Positions 25,707 to 35,134 of a stretch of 64,000 nt of DNA are shown piece by piece. The stretch's first letter is position 1, and each line of letters begins with the position of its first letter. The stretch spans positions 124,001 to 188,000 of the forward strand of contig NZ_JACEFJ010000004.1 in the NCBI RefSeq assembly GCF_015354735.1, read 5' to 3'. A program made the position numbers and the translations under genes. This stretch comes from Pararhodonellum marinum. Lineage in GTDB: Bacteria; Bacteroidota; Bacteroidia; Cytophagales; Cyclobacteriaceae. The notes under the pieces are model-generated. The model was given only the letters and a program-made list of their open reading frames with translations. It did not search any database and had not been told where the DNA came from.

Positions 25707-26945
25707 ATGATAAAAAATAAATTTCAGGATTTAGCCGCTATTGACCTTTATTCCAACAGAGGGAGCGTAAAATGGTTGATATTCCTGTTTTCTTTGATCA
25801 TTAGTATTGGGTCTATTTATTATACAAATACACTCGTAGAAGAGCTGAAAGAAAGGGAAAGAAAGCAAATTGACCTTTATGCATCCGCGTTGGAGTATGC
25901 GGCTAGCAACATGGATGACAACCTGAACTTCATCAACCAGGAGATCATCATGCAAAACAACAACATTCCGGCCATCATAGCGGACATAGAGGGCAATCCG
26001 ACCGGAGAATCCAGAAACATCAAGTTCAAACCAAACAGCACAGAGGAGGAAAAACTGGAAACCCTAGAGCGTGAAATTAAACTGATGCAAGCAGAATATG
26101 ATCCCATCCAAATGACTGAGGATCTCCTGATTTTTTACAGAAATTCTGAGCTCTTGACCCGATTGAAGTATTATCCCTATGTGCAACTTTCGGTCATTCT
26201 GGTGTTTGGCATTTTAGCCTATGCAGTTTTTAACCAATCCAAAATTGCAGAACAAAACCGTGTTTGGGCGGGGCTGACCAAAGAAACGGCCCATCAGCTG
26301 GGTACTCCCATTGCTTCATTGATGGCTTGGATAGATTACCTCAAAAACTCACCCGTATGGGAGGAAAACCAAGAGGTGATATCGGAAATGGATAAGGATG
26401 TGGTCAAGTTGAGGATGGTCACAGAGCGATTCAGTTCAATTGGAAGCAAGCCTTCTATACAAGATGAAAATGTCTATCAGGTGATTGATGAAGCCATCAC
26501 TTATCTGAGACCCCGGATTTCCAGCAAGGTGGATATACAGTTGAATAAATATGCCGAAGACATTGAAGCCAAAATCAATCGATCCTTATTTGAATGGGTC
26601 ATAGAAAATATCTGTAAAAATGCGGTAGATGCCATGAAAGGTCAGGGTTCCATCTCCATCGATATCGTCAAAGAAAGCGAAAGGTATGTTTTTGTAGACA
26701 TAACAGACACGGGTAGAGGAATGGAAAAGAAAATGTATAAAAAAGTGTTCCATCCAGGATTTACCACACGGCAGCGGGGCTGGGGTCTTGGACTCACCTT
26801 GGCTAAAAGAATCATTGAAGGCTACCATAGCGGAAAGATTTTTGTCAAGTCCTCAGAAGTGGGAAAAGGCACCACTTTCAGAATTGTCCTTAATGGTGTC
26901 AATGAGCAAGCTTACGAGGCTAGGTCAGAAGGCTTTTTGGGATAA
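25707..26945 (+). CDS. Membrane-bound sensor histidine kinase
   Basis: 412 residues from ATG 25707; a TTG seven codons upstream is less likely. TM1 is about 22-42. A periplasmic or extracytoplasmic loop of about 110 residues with a coiled-coil-like stretch follows, and TM2 is about 155-175. The DHp helix carries phospho-acceptor His196 in ETAHQLGTPIASL. The HATPase_c domain follows: N-box ENICKNAVDAM, G1 DTGRGM and G2 RGWGLGLTLAKRI. No response regulator is adjacent, so it is an orphan kinase here. The AHQLGTP variant of the H-box recurs in Bacteroidota. The signal is unknown. Confidence 0.93.
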   Translation: MIKNKFQDLAAIDLYSNRGSVKWLIFLFSLIISIGSIYYTNTLVEELKERERKQIDLYASALEYAASNMDDNLNFINQEIIMQNNNIPAIIADIEGNPTGESRNIKFKPNSTEEEKLETLEREIKLMQAEYDPIQMTEDLLIFYRNSELLTRLKYYPYVQLSVILVFGILAYAVFNQSKIAEQNRVWAGLTKETAHQLGTPIASLMAWIDYLKNSPVWEENQEVISEMDKDVVKLRMVTERFSSIGSKPSIQDENVYQVIDEAITYLRPRISSKVDIQLNKYAEDIEAKINRSLFEWVIENICKNAVDAMKGQGSISIDIVKESERYVFVDITDTGRGMEKKMYKKVFHPGFTTRQRGWGLGLTLAKRIIEGYHSGKIFVKSSEVGKGTTFRIVLNGVNEQAYEARSEGFLG

Positions 26946-27054
26946 TTTTTTTAGGTGGATTGCATCGCATGCATTGCCCTTGCCTCCAACAAAATCTAGA
27001 TTTGGAAATGGATCATTTGTAAAAGTAATTTTTCCAAACTACTGAATTTAGGCT

Positions 27055-27062
27055 TACCTTTG
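27055..27062 (+). promoter_or_regulatory. -7 box for prfC
   Basis: TACCTTTG, 27 nt before ATG 27090. A longer in-frame start (TTG 27060) lies within this box, so ATG 27090 is the real start. Confidence 0.6.
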
Positions 27063-27089
27063 CCCCTCCAAAACACTAGCGGATTCACC

Positions 27090-28670
27090 ATGAGTTTCAC
27101 CCAAGAAATACAAAAAAGGCGCACTTTTGCCATTATTGCTCACCCGGATGCAGGAAAAACCACCTTGACAGAAAAACTCCTGCTATTCGGAGGAGCCATC
27201 CAGACAGCAGGTGCCGTGAAATCCAATAAAATTGATGTAGCAACCAAGTCTGACTGGATGGAAATAGAAAAACAACGGGGGATCTCTGTGGCTACTTCTG
27301 TGATGGGGTTTGAATACAAAGATATCAAGATCAATCTCTTGGATACTCCAGGTCACCAGGATTTTGCTGAGGATACCTACAGGACCTTAACTGCGGTTGA
27401 TTCGGTCATTATGGTCATTGATTGTGTGAAAGGGGTAGAAATTCAGACCGAAAAGCTGATGGAAGTCTGTCGGATGCGCAATACACCTGTGATTTGTTTC
27501 ATCAACAAACTGGATAGGGAAGGAAGAGATCCGTATGATCTTTTGGATGAGGTGGAGGAAAAGCTCAACATACAGGTAAGGCCACTTTCATGGCCTATTG
27601 GTATGGGCAAAAGCTTTAAGGGGGTTTACAACCTTTATGAAAAAAAACTGAATCTGTTTACCCCAAGCCAAAGAAAGCTCAGTGATGAACGAGAAGAATT
27701 TGAAGACCTCACCGATGAACGGTTGGACAGCATATTGGGAAATAGCTATGCGGATCAATTGAGGGAAGATGTTGAACTGATTGAAGGAGTATACCCTGAT
27801 TTTGATACCAAAGATTACCTGGAAGGAAAAGTTGCTCCCGTATTTTTTGGGTCAGCGGTCAATAATTTTGGAGTCAATGAGATGTTGGACACCTTTATCC
27901 GCATTGCACCGGCGCCCAAAAGCAGGCTTACGGAATCCCGGGAGGTGACTCCGGAGGAGAAAAACTTTTCTGGATTTATTTTTAAAATTCATGCCAACAT
28001 GGATCCCAATCACAGAAATAGGATTGCCTTCCTCAGGATTTGCTCAGGCAGATTTGAAAGAAACAAACCCTATAACCACGTAAGAGGCCCAAAGCCTTTG
28101 CGGTTTTCGAATGTTACCTCATTTATGGCTCAAGATAAAGAAATCATCGATGAGGCCTTTCCTGGTGACATTGTGGGTTTGTATGATACGGGGAATCTAA
28201 AAATAGGAGACACAATCACCGATGGGGAAGAGATGACCTTCAAAGGCATACCCAGCTTTTCTCCTGAGATTTTTCGGGAAGTGATCAACAAAGATGCCAT
28301 GAAAACCAAACAAATGGAAAAAGGGCTAAAGCAATTGATGGAGGAGGGGGTGGCCCAATTGTTCACTTTTGACATGGGGTCAAGACGTGTGGTAGGTACC
28401 GTGGGACAGCTACAGTTTGAAGTAATTCAGTTCAGGCTGAAAAATGAGTACAATGCCACAGTTGAATTTGCACCGATGAATCTCTATAAGGCCTGCTGGA
28501 TCCAAAGCAAGGATAAAAAGCAACTGGATGAATTCGTTCGTTCCAAGAACAGGCACATTGCAAGGGACAAAGACGGCAAATTAGTCTTTATGGCAGAAAC
28601 CAAGTCTTGGCTTCAGATGGTTCAAGACAACTATCCAGAGATAGAATTTCATTTCACTTCGGAATTTTGA
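27090..28670 (+). CDS. prfC: Peptide chain release factor 3
   Basis: GTPase that recycles RF1/RF2 after termination. 526 residues from ATG 27090 ([20 protein letters not shown]). G1 is [10 protein letters not shown]3 is DTPGHQDF and G4 is [14 protein letters not shown]3-specific features are [20 protein letters not shown] in the switch region and [20 protein letters not shown] in domain II. The length is normal. A -7 box 27 nt upstream indicates a very short leader. It is convergent with the YihY-family gene 27 nt downstream; only a weak GGGG/CCCC hairpin separates them. Confidence 0.98.
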   Translation: MSFTQEIQKRRTFAIIAHPDAGKTTLTEKLLLFGGAIQTAGAVKSNKIDVATKSDWMEIEKQRGISVATSVMGFEYKDIKINLLDTPGHQDFAEDTYRTLTAVDSVIMVIDCVKGVEIQTEKLMEVCRMRNTPVICFINKLDREGRDPYDLLDEVEEKLNIQVRPLSWPIGMGKSFKGVYNLYEKKLNLFTPSQRKLSDEREEFEDLTDERLDSILGNSYADQLREDVELIEGVYPDFDTKDYLEGKVAPVFFGSAVNNFGVNEMLDTFIRIAPAPKSRLTESREVTPEEKNFSGFIFKIHANMDPNHRNRIAFLRICSGRFERNKPYNHVRGPKPLRFSNVTSFMAQDKEIIDEAFPGDIVGLYDTGNLKIGDTITDGEEMTFKGIPSFSPEIFREVINKDAMKTKQMEKGLKQLMEEGVAQLFTFDMGSRRVVGTVGQLQFEVIQFRLKNEYNATVEFAPMNLYKACWIQSKDKKQLDEFVRSKNRHIARDKDGKLVFMAETKSWLQMVQDNYPEIEFHFTSEF

Positions 28671-28697
28671 CAGGGGTAAAATCCCCCCACCATAAAT

Positions 28698-29603
28698 CTA
28701 GTTTCCTCTTTCTTCCTTTTCATACAGGTAGGCAATCGGCTTTGGTTCCGCTACATGTCCTCGGTGCCTGCTGTAAGATCTGGTGAAAACACCTCCAATG
28801 AAGAAAATGATTGAACTGTAAAATATCCAAAGTAGCAGTATCACCAAAGACCCTGCCGCAGCATAATAACCTTCGATCTTGGCATTGTTGAGAATGATAG
28901 CAATCACTTCTTTTCCAATAACAAACAAAAGGGTAGTGATCATACCTCCTGCAATAGCATCCCTCCAAGTGATGAGGACATCAGGAAGGTACTTATGTAT
29001 AAAAGTAAAAAAAACAAACACAACCAAAACATTGAAAAGCAAACTGACTCCTGTGATAAGGGTGCCTTCCAGAAAGTTAGGCAAAATATCCAGATGACCT
29101 CGCACATAGCCTATTGTTAGATCCAGGAGCAGACTTAGTACAAGTATAAATCCCATACCAACGACAAGAATCAACGTAGCAGACCGGTATTTCAAAAGTT
29201 TAAAGAAATTAACCTTTTTTTTGACAGACACTTTCCAAATGGAATTCAGGGCTTTTTGCATGATAAAAAAAATCATGGTTGCACTTTTTATCACGATCAG
29301 AGCGAGCAAAAACATATAAATAAAGCCGGTGGGCAGCTCAATGATGTTATCGATTACCTTGCCCACTTGTTCACCAGCTTCAGCGTCCACATATTCCCTG
29401 AATTTTATCACAATTTCTTCCTTTACGGTTTCTCCGTCAAAGAAAAGCCGGCCTACCAAAATAACTACCAACAGGATGGCAGGTAAAGAGAAAATTGTAA
29501 AAAAAGCTATTGCTGCACAATACACCACTGGTTCTTGTTCTCTCAGGCTGCTGAGGGATTTTTTGATGACTTCCCAGGTGGTTTTGAAAAAATGTGAAAT
29601 CAT
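28698..29603 (-). CDS. YihY/BrkB family inner-membrane protein
   Basis: 301 residues with about six membrane segments. The family signatures EPVVYCAAIAFFTIFSLPA (first TM) and GYYAAAGSLVILLLWIFYSS (last TMs) are both clear. The family was once called ribonuclease BN but is a membrane protein of unsettled function, possibly a transporter. The soluble C-terminus is short and basic. It is transcribed alone and is divergent from the pseudouridine synthase. A 7-bp inverted repeat with a 1-nt centre (29679-29693) is about 80 nt upstream and could be an operator. Confidence 0.9.
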   Translation of the reverse strand: MISHFFKTTWEVIKKSLSSLREQEPVVYCAAIAFFTIFSLPAILLVVILVGRLFFDGETVKEEIVIKFREYVDAEAGEQVGKVIDNIIELPTGFIYMFLLALIVIKSATMIFFIMQKALNSIWKVSVKKKVNFFKLLKYRSATLILVVGMGFILVLSLLLDLTIGYVRGHLDILPNFLEGTLITGVSLLFNVLVVFVFFTFIHKYLPDVLITWRDAIAGGMITTLLFVIGKEVIAIILNNAKIEGYYAAAGSLVILLLWIFYSSIIFFIGGVFTRSYSRHRGHVAEPKPIAYLYEKEERGN

Positions 29604-29882
29604 GGTATTCAGGATTTTCGAGTTAAACCCCGGATGGGGGCTGATTTCATCAATTACTCAGTTTAGGTTTGATGATTATTCCTTATTAAGGAACGTTTCA
29701 TTTATATGGTTCCCTACATTCCGACTTATTGCTGCAAGGTGTTATGAAAAGGGAATCATGTATTTTTATTTTCGGTAGTGGAGTTACACGAATAGGCTTA
29801 ATAAATCGGATTCAATGAAATGCATAGTTTTACTTATTTTTGGGTTGCATATTTCTCCTTAGCCCCTTCCCAATACTTTTGC
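29604..29882. other. Divergent intergenic region with a short palindrome
   Basis: It separates the YihY-family gene from the pseudouridine synthase. TTCCTTA/TAAGGAA with a 1-nt centre lies at 29679-29693. No ORF with coding character was found. The right end abuts the -7 box of the pseudouridine synthase. Confidence 0.45.
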
Positions 29883-29890
29883 TACCTTTG
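29883..29890 (+). promoter_or_regulatory. -7 box for the RluA-family gene
   Basis: TACCTTTG, 20 nt before ATG 29911. The short leader excludes a strong Shine-Dalgarno role. Confidence 0.6.
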
Positions 29891-29910
29891 CAGAGGAAAT
29901 TTTGCCAGAC

Positions 29911-30645
29911 ATGAGAAAGAAACCTTTTACCGTAGTTTATGAAGACAATCACCTTTTGGTGGTGAATAAAGCCGCCGGTATTTTGGTACAGGGAGATATC
30001 ACGGGGGATAAGACCTTGATTGATTATGCCAAAGAATACATCGCAGCAAAGTATGAAAAACCTGGGGCGGTATTCTTACATCCTGTGCATCGGTTGGATC
30101 GGCCAGTAAGTGGTCTGGTGGTTTTTGCGAGGACTTCCAAAGGGCTTGAAAGGATGATGGAGATTTTTAGAAAACGGGAAATCCATAAAGTATATTGGGC
30201 CATTTGTAAAAGAAAGCCCAAAGAAGAAATGGGTAAACTCAACCATTACCTTGTCAAGGACGAGCAGAAAAATGTGGTAACAGCCCATGACCGTGAAGTG
30301 CCAGGGTCCCAAAAAGCAGAATTGAACTACAAAACCTTGGGTAAGCTCAATGACCACTGGTTGCTTGAAGTGAGGCCGGTGTCAGGCAGACCACACCAAA
30401 TCAGGGTACAATTGGCCAGCATGGGTTGTCCTATCCGTGGGGATCTGAAATACGGATTTTCCAAGCCTAATCCGGACGCCAGCATCAATCTCCATGCTTT
30501 TCATTTGGTTTTTGTACACCCCATCAAAAAGGTAAAACTTTATCTACGTGCCGCCCTCCCGGAAGAGCCTTTTTGGGAACAATATTTGGAATTTGAAATC
30601 ATCAAAGCCAAAGACCAACACCTCGACAATACCTTTAGCGGTTGA
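29911..30645 (+). CDS. RluA-family rRNA/tRNA pseudouridine synthase
   Basis: Converts specific uridines in structured RNA to pseudouridine. 244 residues from ATG 29911; TTG 29902 is too near the promoter box. The catalytic Asp is in HRLDRPVSGLVVFA (about residue 67). The RluA-type motif RPVSGRPHQIRVQLA follows near 155-170. There is no N-terminal S4 domain, so it is the short RluA/TruC-like class. Which RNA position it modifies cannot be told. It has its own -7 box and is followed 84 nt later by a phosphatase gene in the same direction. Confidence 0.93.
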   Translation: MRKKPFTVVYEDNHLLVVNKAAGILVQGDITGDKTLIDYAKEYIAAKYEKPGAVFLHPVHRLDRPVSGLVVFARTSKGLERMMEIFRKREIHKVYWAICKRKPKEEMGKLNHYLVKDEQKNVVTAHDREVPGSQKAELNYKTLGKLNDHWLLEVRPVSGRPHQIRVQLASMGCPIRGDLKYGFSKPNPDASINLHAFHLVFVHPIKKVKLYLRAALPEEPFWEQYLEFEIIKAKDQHLDNTFSG

Positions 30646-30729
30646 ATCTTCATTCTGGTCAATTCCATTTGTATCTACATCATCACCCAAGGATTATGTT
30701 GGGCATCTTGAAGTAGTTAAATTCGAACG

Positions 30730-31239
30730 ATGAAAAAATTACTAGCTATTCTCTTAATGACAACCATTGCAGGGGCCATTTTTTCCTGTGGCACCAAGCA
30801 AGAACCCAAAACCATATACATCGTCAGGCATGCTGAAAAGCAGCTTGAAAAAGAGGATCCTCCATTGAGTGTGGCAGGAACGGTCCGTTCCAAAAAGCTT
30901 GCACAGATCCTTGAAAACAGGGATATTGAACACATATTTATCACGAATACCCTTAGAACACGCCTGACAGCCACACCCCTGGCCGAAAAAACCGGTATTG
31001 CTATGGGCTATTATTCCGCCCAAGACCAAGATGCTTTGGTCAAAGAATTACGGGAAATCAAAGGGAATGTCTTGGTAGTGGGGCATTCCAATTCTATCCA
31101 TCACCTGGCCAATTATTTTATTGGGCAAGAACCAAAAATCCCACCAATAGAAGAAATCGATTACGAAAATATATTTATCGTAGAACTGAAAGAAGACGGG
31201 AAGAGCGAATTGATCAAAAGGAAGTATAGGGATTATTGA
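30730..31239 (+). CDS. Histidine phosphatase family lipoprotein
   Basis: 169 residues. A lipoprotein signal ends at Cys20 (GAIFSC followed by GTK). The phosphoglycerate-mutase/acid-phosphatase fold is recognised from the RHG-like motif IYIVRHAEK (catalytic His), the distal NTLRTRLTATPLA block (Arg) and the second His in VVGHSNSIHHL. It should be anchored to a membrane facing the periplasm. The substrate is unknown; SixA-like or phytase-like roles are both possible. Confidence 0.9.
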   Translation: MKKLLAILLMTTIAGAIFSCGTKQEPKTIYIVRHAEKQLEKEDPPLSVAGTVRSKKLAQILENRDIEHIFITNTLRTRLTATPLAEKTGIAMGYYSAQDQDALVKELREIKGNVLVVGHSNSIHHLANYFIGQEPKIPPIEEIDYENIFIVELKEDGKSELIKRKYRDY

Positions 31240-31339
31240 TTGCCTTACTTTTATTTTCTTCCTAGTCTTAGGAAATTAAGCAGTTCGAACTTTAATCCCT
31301 AGAAGTTGTCAGGTTATCATGTTATCCGAATTTTTAGAT

Positions 31340-32065
31340 TTAAAGGTCAAAAATGACCTCATCCGATGGAATTCTGAATCGTTTGCCATAAATCCCTTCT
31401 GGTTTAGCTTCACCGCAGGCAATGATCATGGAGATTTCTGAGGCTTTTGGCAGATCGAGCAGATTTTTCACCCTTTTGGAATCAAAACCCTCCATGGGGC
31501 AAGTATCATAACCTTCAGCTTTCATGGCATACATAAATGTCATGGCTGCCAAAGCGGCACTTTTGTGTACACTGATCCTGATATCCGTTTCTGAGACTTC
31601 TCTCACCATGGGTTTTTTCAAGCCTAAATACCATGCGATCACTTGCTTGATCCAAGACCAACCAAAAAAATTAGTGTATAGCTTAGGCACAAGTTTACCA
31701 TAATAGTTTAAGGCTTGCCTGCGTTTTTTTTCGTCTGCCGCTTGATACAACTCTTTGATATAGGCATGGTTTGCTTCTGATCTTTTCTTCCATTTGTCTC
31801 TCCTTGTTACCACTACCACAAGTTCCCTGGCAGTGAGTGCTGCTTTTTGGCGCATACAGAGGGGTACCATTTTATTCTTTAGGTCTCCTTCCTTGATCCG
31901 ATAAAATTCCCAGAGCTGCAAATTGGAGCTGTTAGGTGCCAGGGTGGCCATCTCCAAACATGCCCTTACGGTCTCATGATCAAAAAAACGCTCCTGATCA
32001 AAAATCCTCACAGACCTTCTTTCCTGAAGGAGATCAAAGAAATTTTGGTTGTAATGAGTGCGCAT
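31340..32065 (-). CDS. Nitroreductase family protein
   Basis: 241 residues, FMN-dependent oxidoreductase family. N-terminal RRSVRIFDQE is the FMN-phosphate-binding block and TLAPNSSNLQLWEFY the second conserved block. The C-terminal region has GYDTCPMEGFDSKRVKNLL and IACGEAKPEG. An insertion of about 40 residues in the middle (YYGKLVPKLYTNFFGWSW) with aromatic content could be a membrane-associating loop. The substrate cannot be deduced. It is divergent from the DUF5687 permease gene, sharing a 93-nt intergenic space in which I find no exact TAnnTTTG box. Confidence 0.9.
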   Translation of the reverse strand: MRTHYNQNFFDLLQERRSVRIFDQERFFDHETVRACLEMATLAPNSSNLQLWEFYRIKEGDLKNKMVPLCMRQKAALTARELVVVVTRRDKWKKRSEANHAYIKELYQAADEKKRRQALNYYGKLVPKLYTNFFGWSWIKQVIAWYLGLKKPMVREVSETDIRISVHKSAALAAMTFMYAMKAEGYDTCPMEGFDSKRVKNLLDLPKASEISMIIACGEAKPEGIYGKRFRIPSDEVIFDL

Positions 32066-32158
32066 GTGAAAGGAATTTAAAGGTAATTTTTAATAACCTA
32101 TCATTGCTTTGTATAAAGATATGTTGCTAATTTAGGAAGATTTAATTTAAGCGAGATT

Positions 32159-33655
32159 ATGATTTTTCAATTGATCCGACTGGAAGTTCTGAAGACCATG
32201 CGGTCGACTTCTTTTGCAAGAAGTCTTTTGGTGGGGATATTTCTGGTATTTATTGCGCTCCTGTTATTGGGATATGTCTTGGTATTGGGAGTAGTGCTCA
32301 AAGAAATCATTACTGATTTTCTGAAAAAGCCACAAGCAACAGATTACCTTAATAGTGTACTGATTTATTTCTTTTTGTTTGAGTTCATGTATCGGTATTT
32401 TATACAGAAGCTTCCTGTTCTCGATCTAGGAAGCTTGCTGCATCTTCCCATCAAAAAATCCCACCTCATCCATTTCTTGTTGATCAGATCATTTATATCT
32501 CCGCTGAGCCTTATGGCTTTGCTTCTTTTTGCGCCTTTTGCATTCAGGGAGGTGGCGGTAGTCTTTGGTACCACCTCCGCTTGGACTTGGCTTTTGTCCA
32601 TCCTGTTGACAAGTTGGACTTTACATTGGGTTATGCTGTGGTTCAAGCAAAAATTTGAGGACAGCTTCATTGGCTTGATTGTAGTTTTTGCTGTTCTTTT
32701 GTTGGGTGCTGGCTCCAACTATTTCGGGTGGTATAACCTGGGCGAAATCATGAAACCTGTTTTTGATCTTGCCCTAAGCTCCTCTTTACCGGTATTGGTA
32801 TTGTTTGGACTATTTTGCATCACCTATTTTCTTGCCTATAAATATTACAGGCAAAATGCCTATTTAGAGGATTTGGTGCAGGAGGAAGTAGCATCAGGAG
32901 GCTTTGCCCAACAGTCTTTCGGTTTTTTGTCTAGGTTCGGATTGGCTGGGGAAATGGCCACTGTGGAATGGAAACTCATTTTAAGGCACAAAAAAAGCCG
33001 GACTTATTTGATGCTGAGTGCCTTCTTCCTACTATATGGTTTGATCTTTTATTCCAATCCAGTTTATCAGACTTCAGATGGAGGGATTTCCGCCATCTTC
33101 ATTTTTGTAGGTGCTTTTATCACAGGAATATTTATGTTGCAATATGGACAACTCTTCTTAAGCTGGAATTCGGCGAATTTTGATTTTTTCCTGAGTAAAA
33201 AGGCTGGAGCTGAGGCTTTGGTCAAGGGCAAATACTTGCTCTTTATAGCAATATCCTGCCTTTGTTTTCTTTTATCAGTACCCTATGTTTATTTTGGCTG
33301 GCAATTTCTCTTGATTCACCTAGCTACATTTTTATTCAACATCGGGGTAATTATCCATTTGGTAATATATCTGGCCTTATGGAAACCTAAACCTATGGAT
33401 TTAAACAAAGGGGCCATGTTCAACTATGAGGGAGTGGGCATCGCCCAGTTTTTGATGATTATTCCCATGATGGTGGCCCCTTATGCAGTTTACCTTCCCT
33501 TTGCTTATTTTGTAAGTGACTATGCAGGATTGGCGGCATTGGCAATTACAGGGATAATTGGTATCCTAGCTTTCCCTGTCCTATCCAGAATTGCCATTCA
33601 AAAAGTATTGAAAAACCGGTATCAGATATCAGCATCATTCAGACAAGAATTATGA
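32159..33655 (+). CDS. DUF5687 family membrane protein, probable ABC exporter permease
   Basis: 498 residues with about ten to twelve hydrophobic segments and a central soluble loop (EDLVQEEVASGGFAQQSFGF). The N-terminus (IRLEVLKTMRSTSFARSLLV) is like that of the Bacteroidota family DUF5687. It overlaps the following ATPase gene by 4 nt (ATGA), so it should be the membrane partner of that ATPase. The exported compound is unknown. The pairing of a full-length polytopic permease with one short ATPase is typical of ABC-2-like exporters. Confidence 0.88.
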   Translation: MIFQLIRLEVLKTMRSTSFARSLLVGIFLVFIALLLLGYVLVLGVVLKEIITDFLKKPQATDYLNSVLIYFFLFEFMYRYFIQKLPVLDLGSLLHLPIKKSHLIHFLLIRSFISPLSLMALLLFAPFAFREVAVVFGTTSAWTWLLSILLTSWTLHWVMLWFKQKFEDSFIGLIVVFAVLLLGAGSNYFGWYNLGEIMKPVFDLALSSSLPVLVLFGLFCITYFLAYKYYRQNAYLEDLVQEEVASGGFAQQSFGFLSRFGLAGEMATVEWKLILRHKKSRTYLMLSAFFLLYGLIFYSNPVYQTSDGGISAIFIFVGAFITGIFMLQYGQLFLSWNSANFDFFLSKKAGAEALVKGKYLLFIAISCLCFLLSVPYVYFGWQFLLIHLATFLFNIGVIIHLVIYLALWKPKPMDLNKGAMFNYEGVGIAQFLMIIPMMVAPYAVYLPFAYFVSDYAGLAALAITGIIGILAFPVLSRIAIQKVLKNRYQISASFRQEL

Positions 33656-34347
33656 TTAAAATAGAAGCTTTAAAGAAACAATACAAAGATGTAGTGGTCC
33701 TCGATGTGGAGGGCCTCCATATTCCAAAAACAGAATGTTTTGGATTGGTAGGAAACAATGGGGCAGGAAAGACCACACTCTTTCGGATTATTTTGGATTT
33801 GGTGCGGTCCACCTCTGGAGTGGTTTTCATAGACGGGGCTGATGTCAGTAAGGATGAGGGATGGAAGTCTAAAGTAGGCGCATACTTGGATGAACACATG
33901 TTGCTTTCCTACCTGACACCTGATGAATATTTTGAAACCCTAAGGAAAATCTATGGCTTATCTGAGGCCGATATAGATCTTCATCTGGAAAAATTCAGGG
34001 AGCTTTTCAACGATGAAATCATGGGGAAGAAGAAATACATCCGAGATCTGTCAAAAGGGAACTTGAAAAAGGTGGGCATTGCGGCGGCTATGTTGGGGAA
34101 TCCGGAAATTGTAATGCTTGACGAACCTTTCGAGAACTTGGACCCAAGTTCACAGATTAGACTTAAAAAGCTCATTTTACAAGAAAAAGAAGTTAGTCAG
34201 ACCACTTTCCTTATTTCCTCCCACGACCTTAACCATGTCACTGACATCTGTGAAAGGATCGTGCTTTTGGAGAAGGGGAAAATCATCAAAGATCTCAGAG
34301 AAAAGGAATTGATGGTAGAGGAACTAAACACCTATTTTGGGACCTAA
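33652..34347 (+). CDS. ABC transporter ATP-binding protein
   Basis: 231 residues, ATPase domain only. Walker A is GNNGAGKTT (about 35-43), the signature is LSKGNLKKV, Walker B is IVMLDEPFENLD, and the switch His is in SSHDLNH. The signature differs from canonical LSGGQ but is normal for this ABC-2 subgroup. Coupled by a 4-nt overlap to the DUF5687 gene. Its stop overlaps by 4 nt the stop of an opposing small gene, and its transcript terminator lies inside that opposing gene (34401-34434). Confidence 0.94.
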   Translation: MIKIEALKKQYKDVVVLDVEGLHIPKTECFGLVGNNGAGKTTLFRIILDLVRSTSGVVFIDGADVSKDEGWKSKVGAYLDEHMLLSYLTPDEYFETLRKIYGLSEADIDLHLEKFRELFNDEIMGKKKYIRDLSKGNLKKVGIAAAMLGNPEIVMLDEPFENLDPSSQIRLKKLILQEKEVSQTTFLISSHDLNHVTDICERIVLLEKGKIIKDLREKELMVEELNTYFGT

Positions 34348-34634
34348 AATAGGTTTTTAAAAAATGTTCTGATCACAAAGATCCAATTGGCTTTGGAAAG
34401 AAGAGATTTATCTGATCGATAAATCTCTTTTTGGTTGTAAACCACTGTTATCAATTGATCCGTATGCAATGGAAAGTTTTTGTACATGCCATATAACTTT
34501 CTGAATGGAACATCGATTTTTGGAATAGCTTCACCAGTTATCGCTATGGCAATTTCTTTTTCATTACTCAAGATGGTGATTCTGATCTCATCCGATTCCA
34601 GACTCAAGTCGCTGATCAATTGAATGGGATACAT
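34344..34634 (-). CDS. Small protein of unknown function (96 aa)
   Basis: 96 residues, no signal peptide. The N-terminal half is beta-like (ISDLSLESDEIRITILSNEK, EIAIAITGE). The C-terminal half is basic and aromatic (KLYGMYKNFPLH, WIFVIRTFFKNLF). I do not recognise it. It starts 2 nt after the stop of the 66-residue gene, so the two form a mini-operon. Its coding sequence contains a perfect 12-bp inverted repeat (34401-34429) that acts as a terminator for the opposite strand. The codons KEIYRSDKSLL are therefore partly constrained by RNA structure. Reality is supported by the tight coupling, not by homology. Confidence 0.6.
   Translation of the reverse strand: MYPIQLISDLSLESDEIRITILSNEKEIAIAITGEAIPKIDVPFRKLYGMYKNFPLHTDQLITVVYNQKEIYRSDKSLLSKANWIFVIRTFFKNLF
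34401..34434 (+). terminator. Terminator of the DUF5687/ABC operon, inside an opposing gene
   Basis: AAGAGATTTATC (34401-34412), loop TGATC, GATAAATCTCTT (34418-34429), then further T. The stem is a perfect 12 bp. It begins 54 nt after the ATPase stop and lies wholly inside the minus-strand 96-residue gene. Confidence 0.85.
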
Positions 34635-34636
34635 GG

Positions 34637-34837
34637 CTATTTTTTTTCAGTGGTTGAAATGTTAAGCTTGCCGTTCAGCTTCCAGAAAGTATATTCGCTT
34701 GAACCGACTTCTTTGGGAACTCCTACTGAAAAATCCTCAAAATCATAGGAAATTACTGCACCTTTTCCTGTTAGTTTTTCATAGAGACCTATGGCCAGAT
34801 CCGGCCATGACTGGATGTTTTTATTTTCTTGTGACAT
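34637..34837 (-). CDS. Small protein of unknown function (66 aa)
   Basis: 66 residues, acidic and soluble, beginning MSQENKNIQSWPDLAIGLYE. It has a central GKGAVISYDFEDFSVGVPKE stretch and ends KLNISTTEKK. No family recognised. It begins at an ATG with no strong ribosome site, as usual here, and ends 2 nt before the 96-residue gene, indicating co-expression. A cytoplasmic regulatory or accessory role is possible but nothing in the sequence shows it. Confidence 0.6.
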   Translation of the reverse strand: MSQENKNIQSWPDLAIGLYEKLTGKGAVISYDFEDFSVGVPKEVGSSEYTFWKLNGKLNISTTEKK

Positions 34838-35134
34838 GATATAAATAATTGGTTAAAGTTCATTGAGATAACAGGTTTGTAGTTTCATTGTTTGAAATAA
34901 AAACGATTCAATTGAAATGTTCTCAATTTTGAACAAAGAATTAATTGATCTTGACATACGGGGAAAATTTTGCTAAATGCCAATATTCGGGAGTTTATGA
35001 TTTGAACTTACTTATTAAAGGGTGGAGTATTGTCTGAAGTTAAAATGCATAATTGATGCCCTGTTTTTTTATTTTTAGCGGAATGGATTAACTTGGTGGT
35101 GGAGCTGAGGATACCTTGCAGTGACCATAAAATA
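34838..35134. other. Intergenic region, divergent small operon and sulfite-dehydrogenase genes
   Basis: AT-rich. It must hold the promoters for the 66-aa gene (minus) and the molybdoenzyme (plus). I found no exact TAnnTTTG box and no gene. Confidence 0.45.

Noticed and set aside
28674-28687. GGGG/CCCC mini-hairpin between prfC and the YihY-family gene
   Set aside because: Four-bp stem with no T-tract; too weak to call a terminator.
29679-29693. TTCCTTA/TAAGGAA palindrome as a defined operator
   Set aside because: Only noted in the spacer entry; no second copy or known regulator to support a separate claim.
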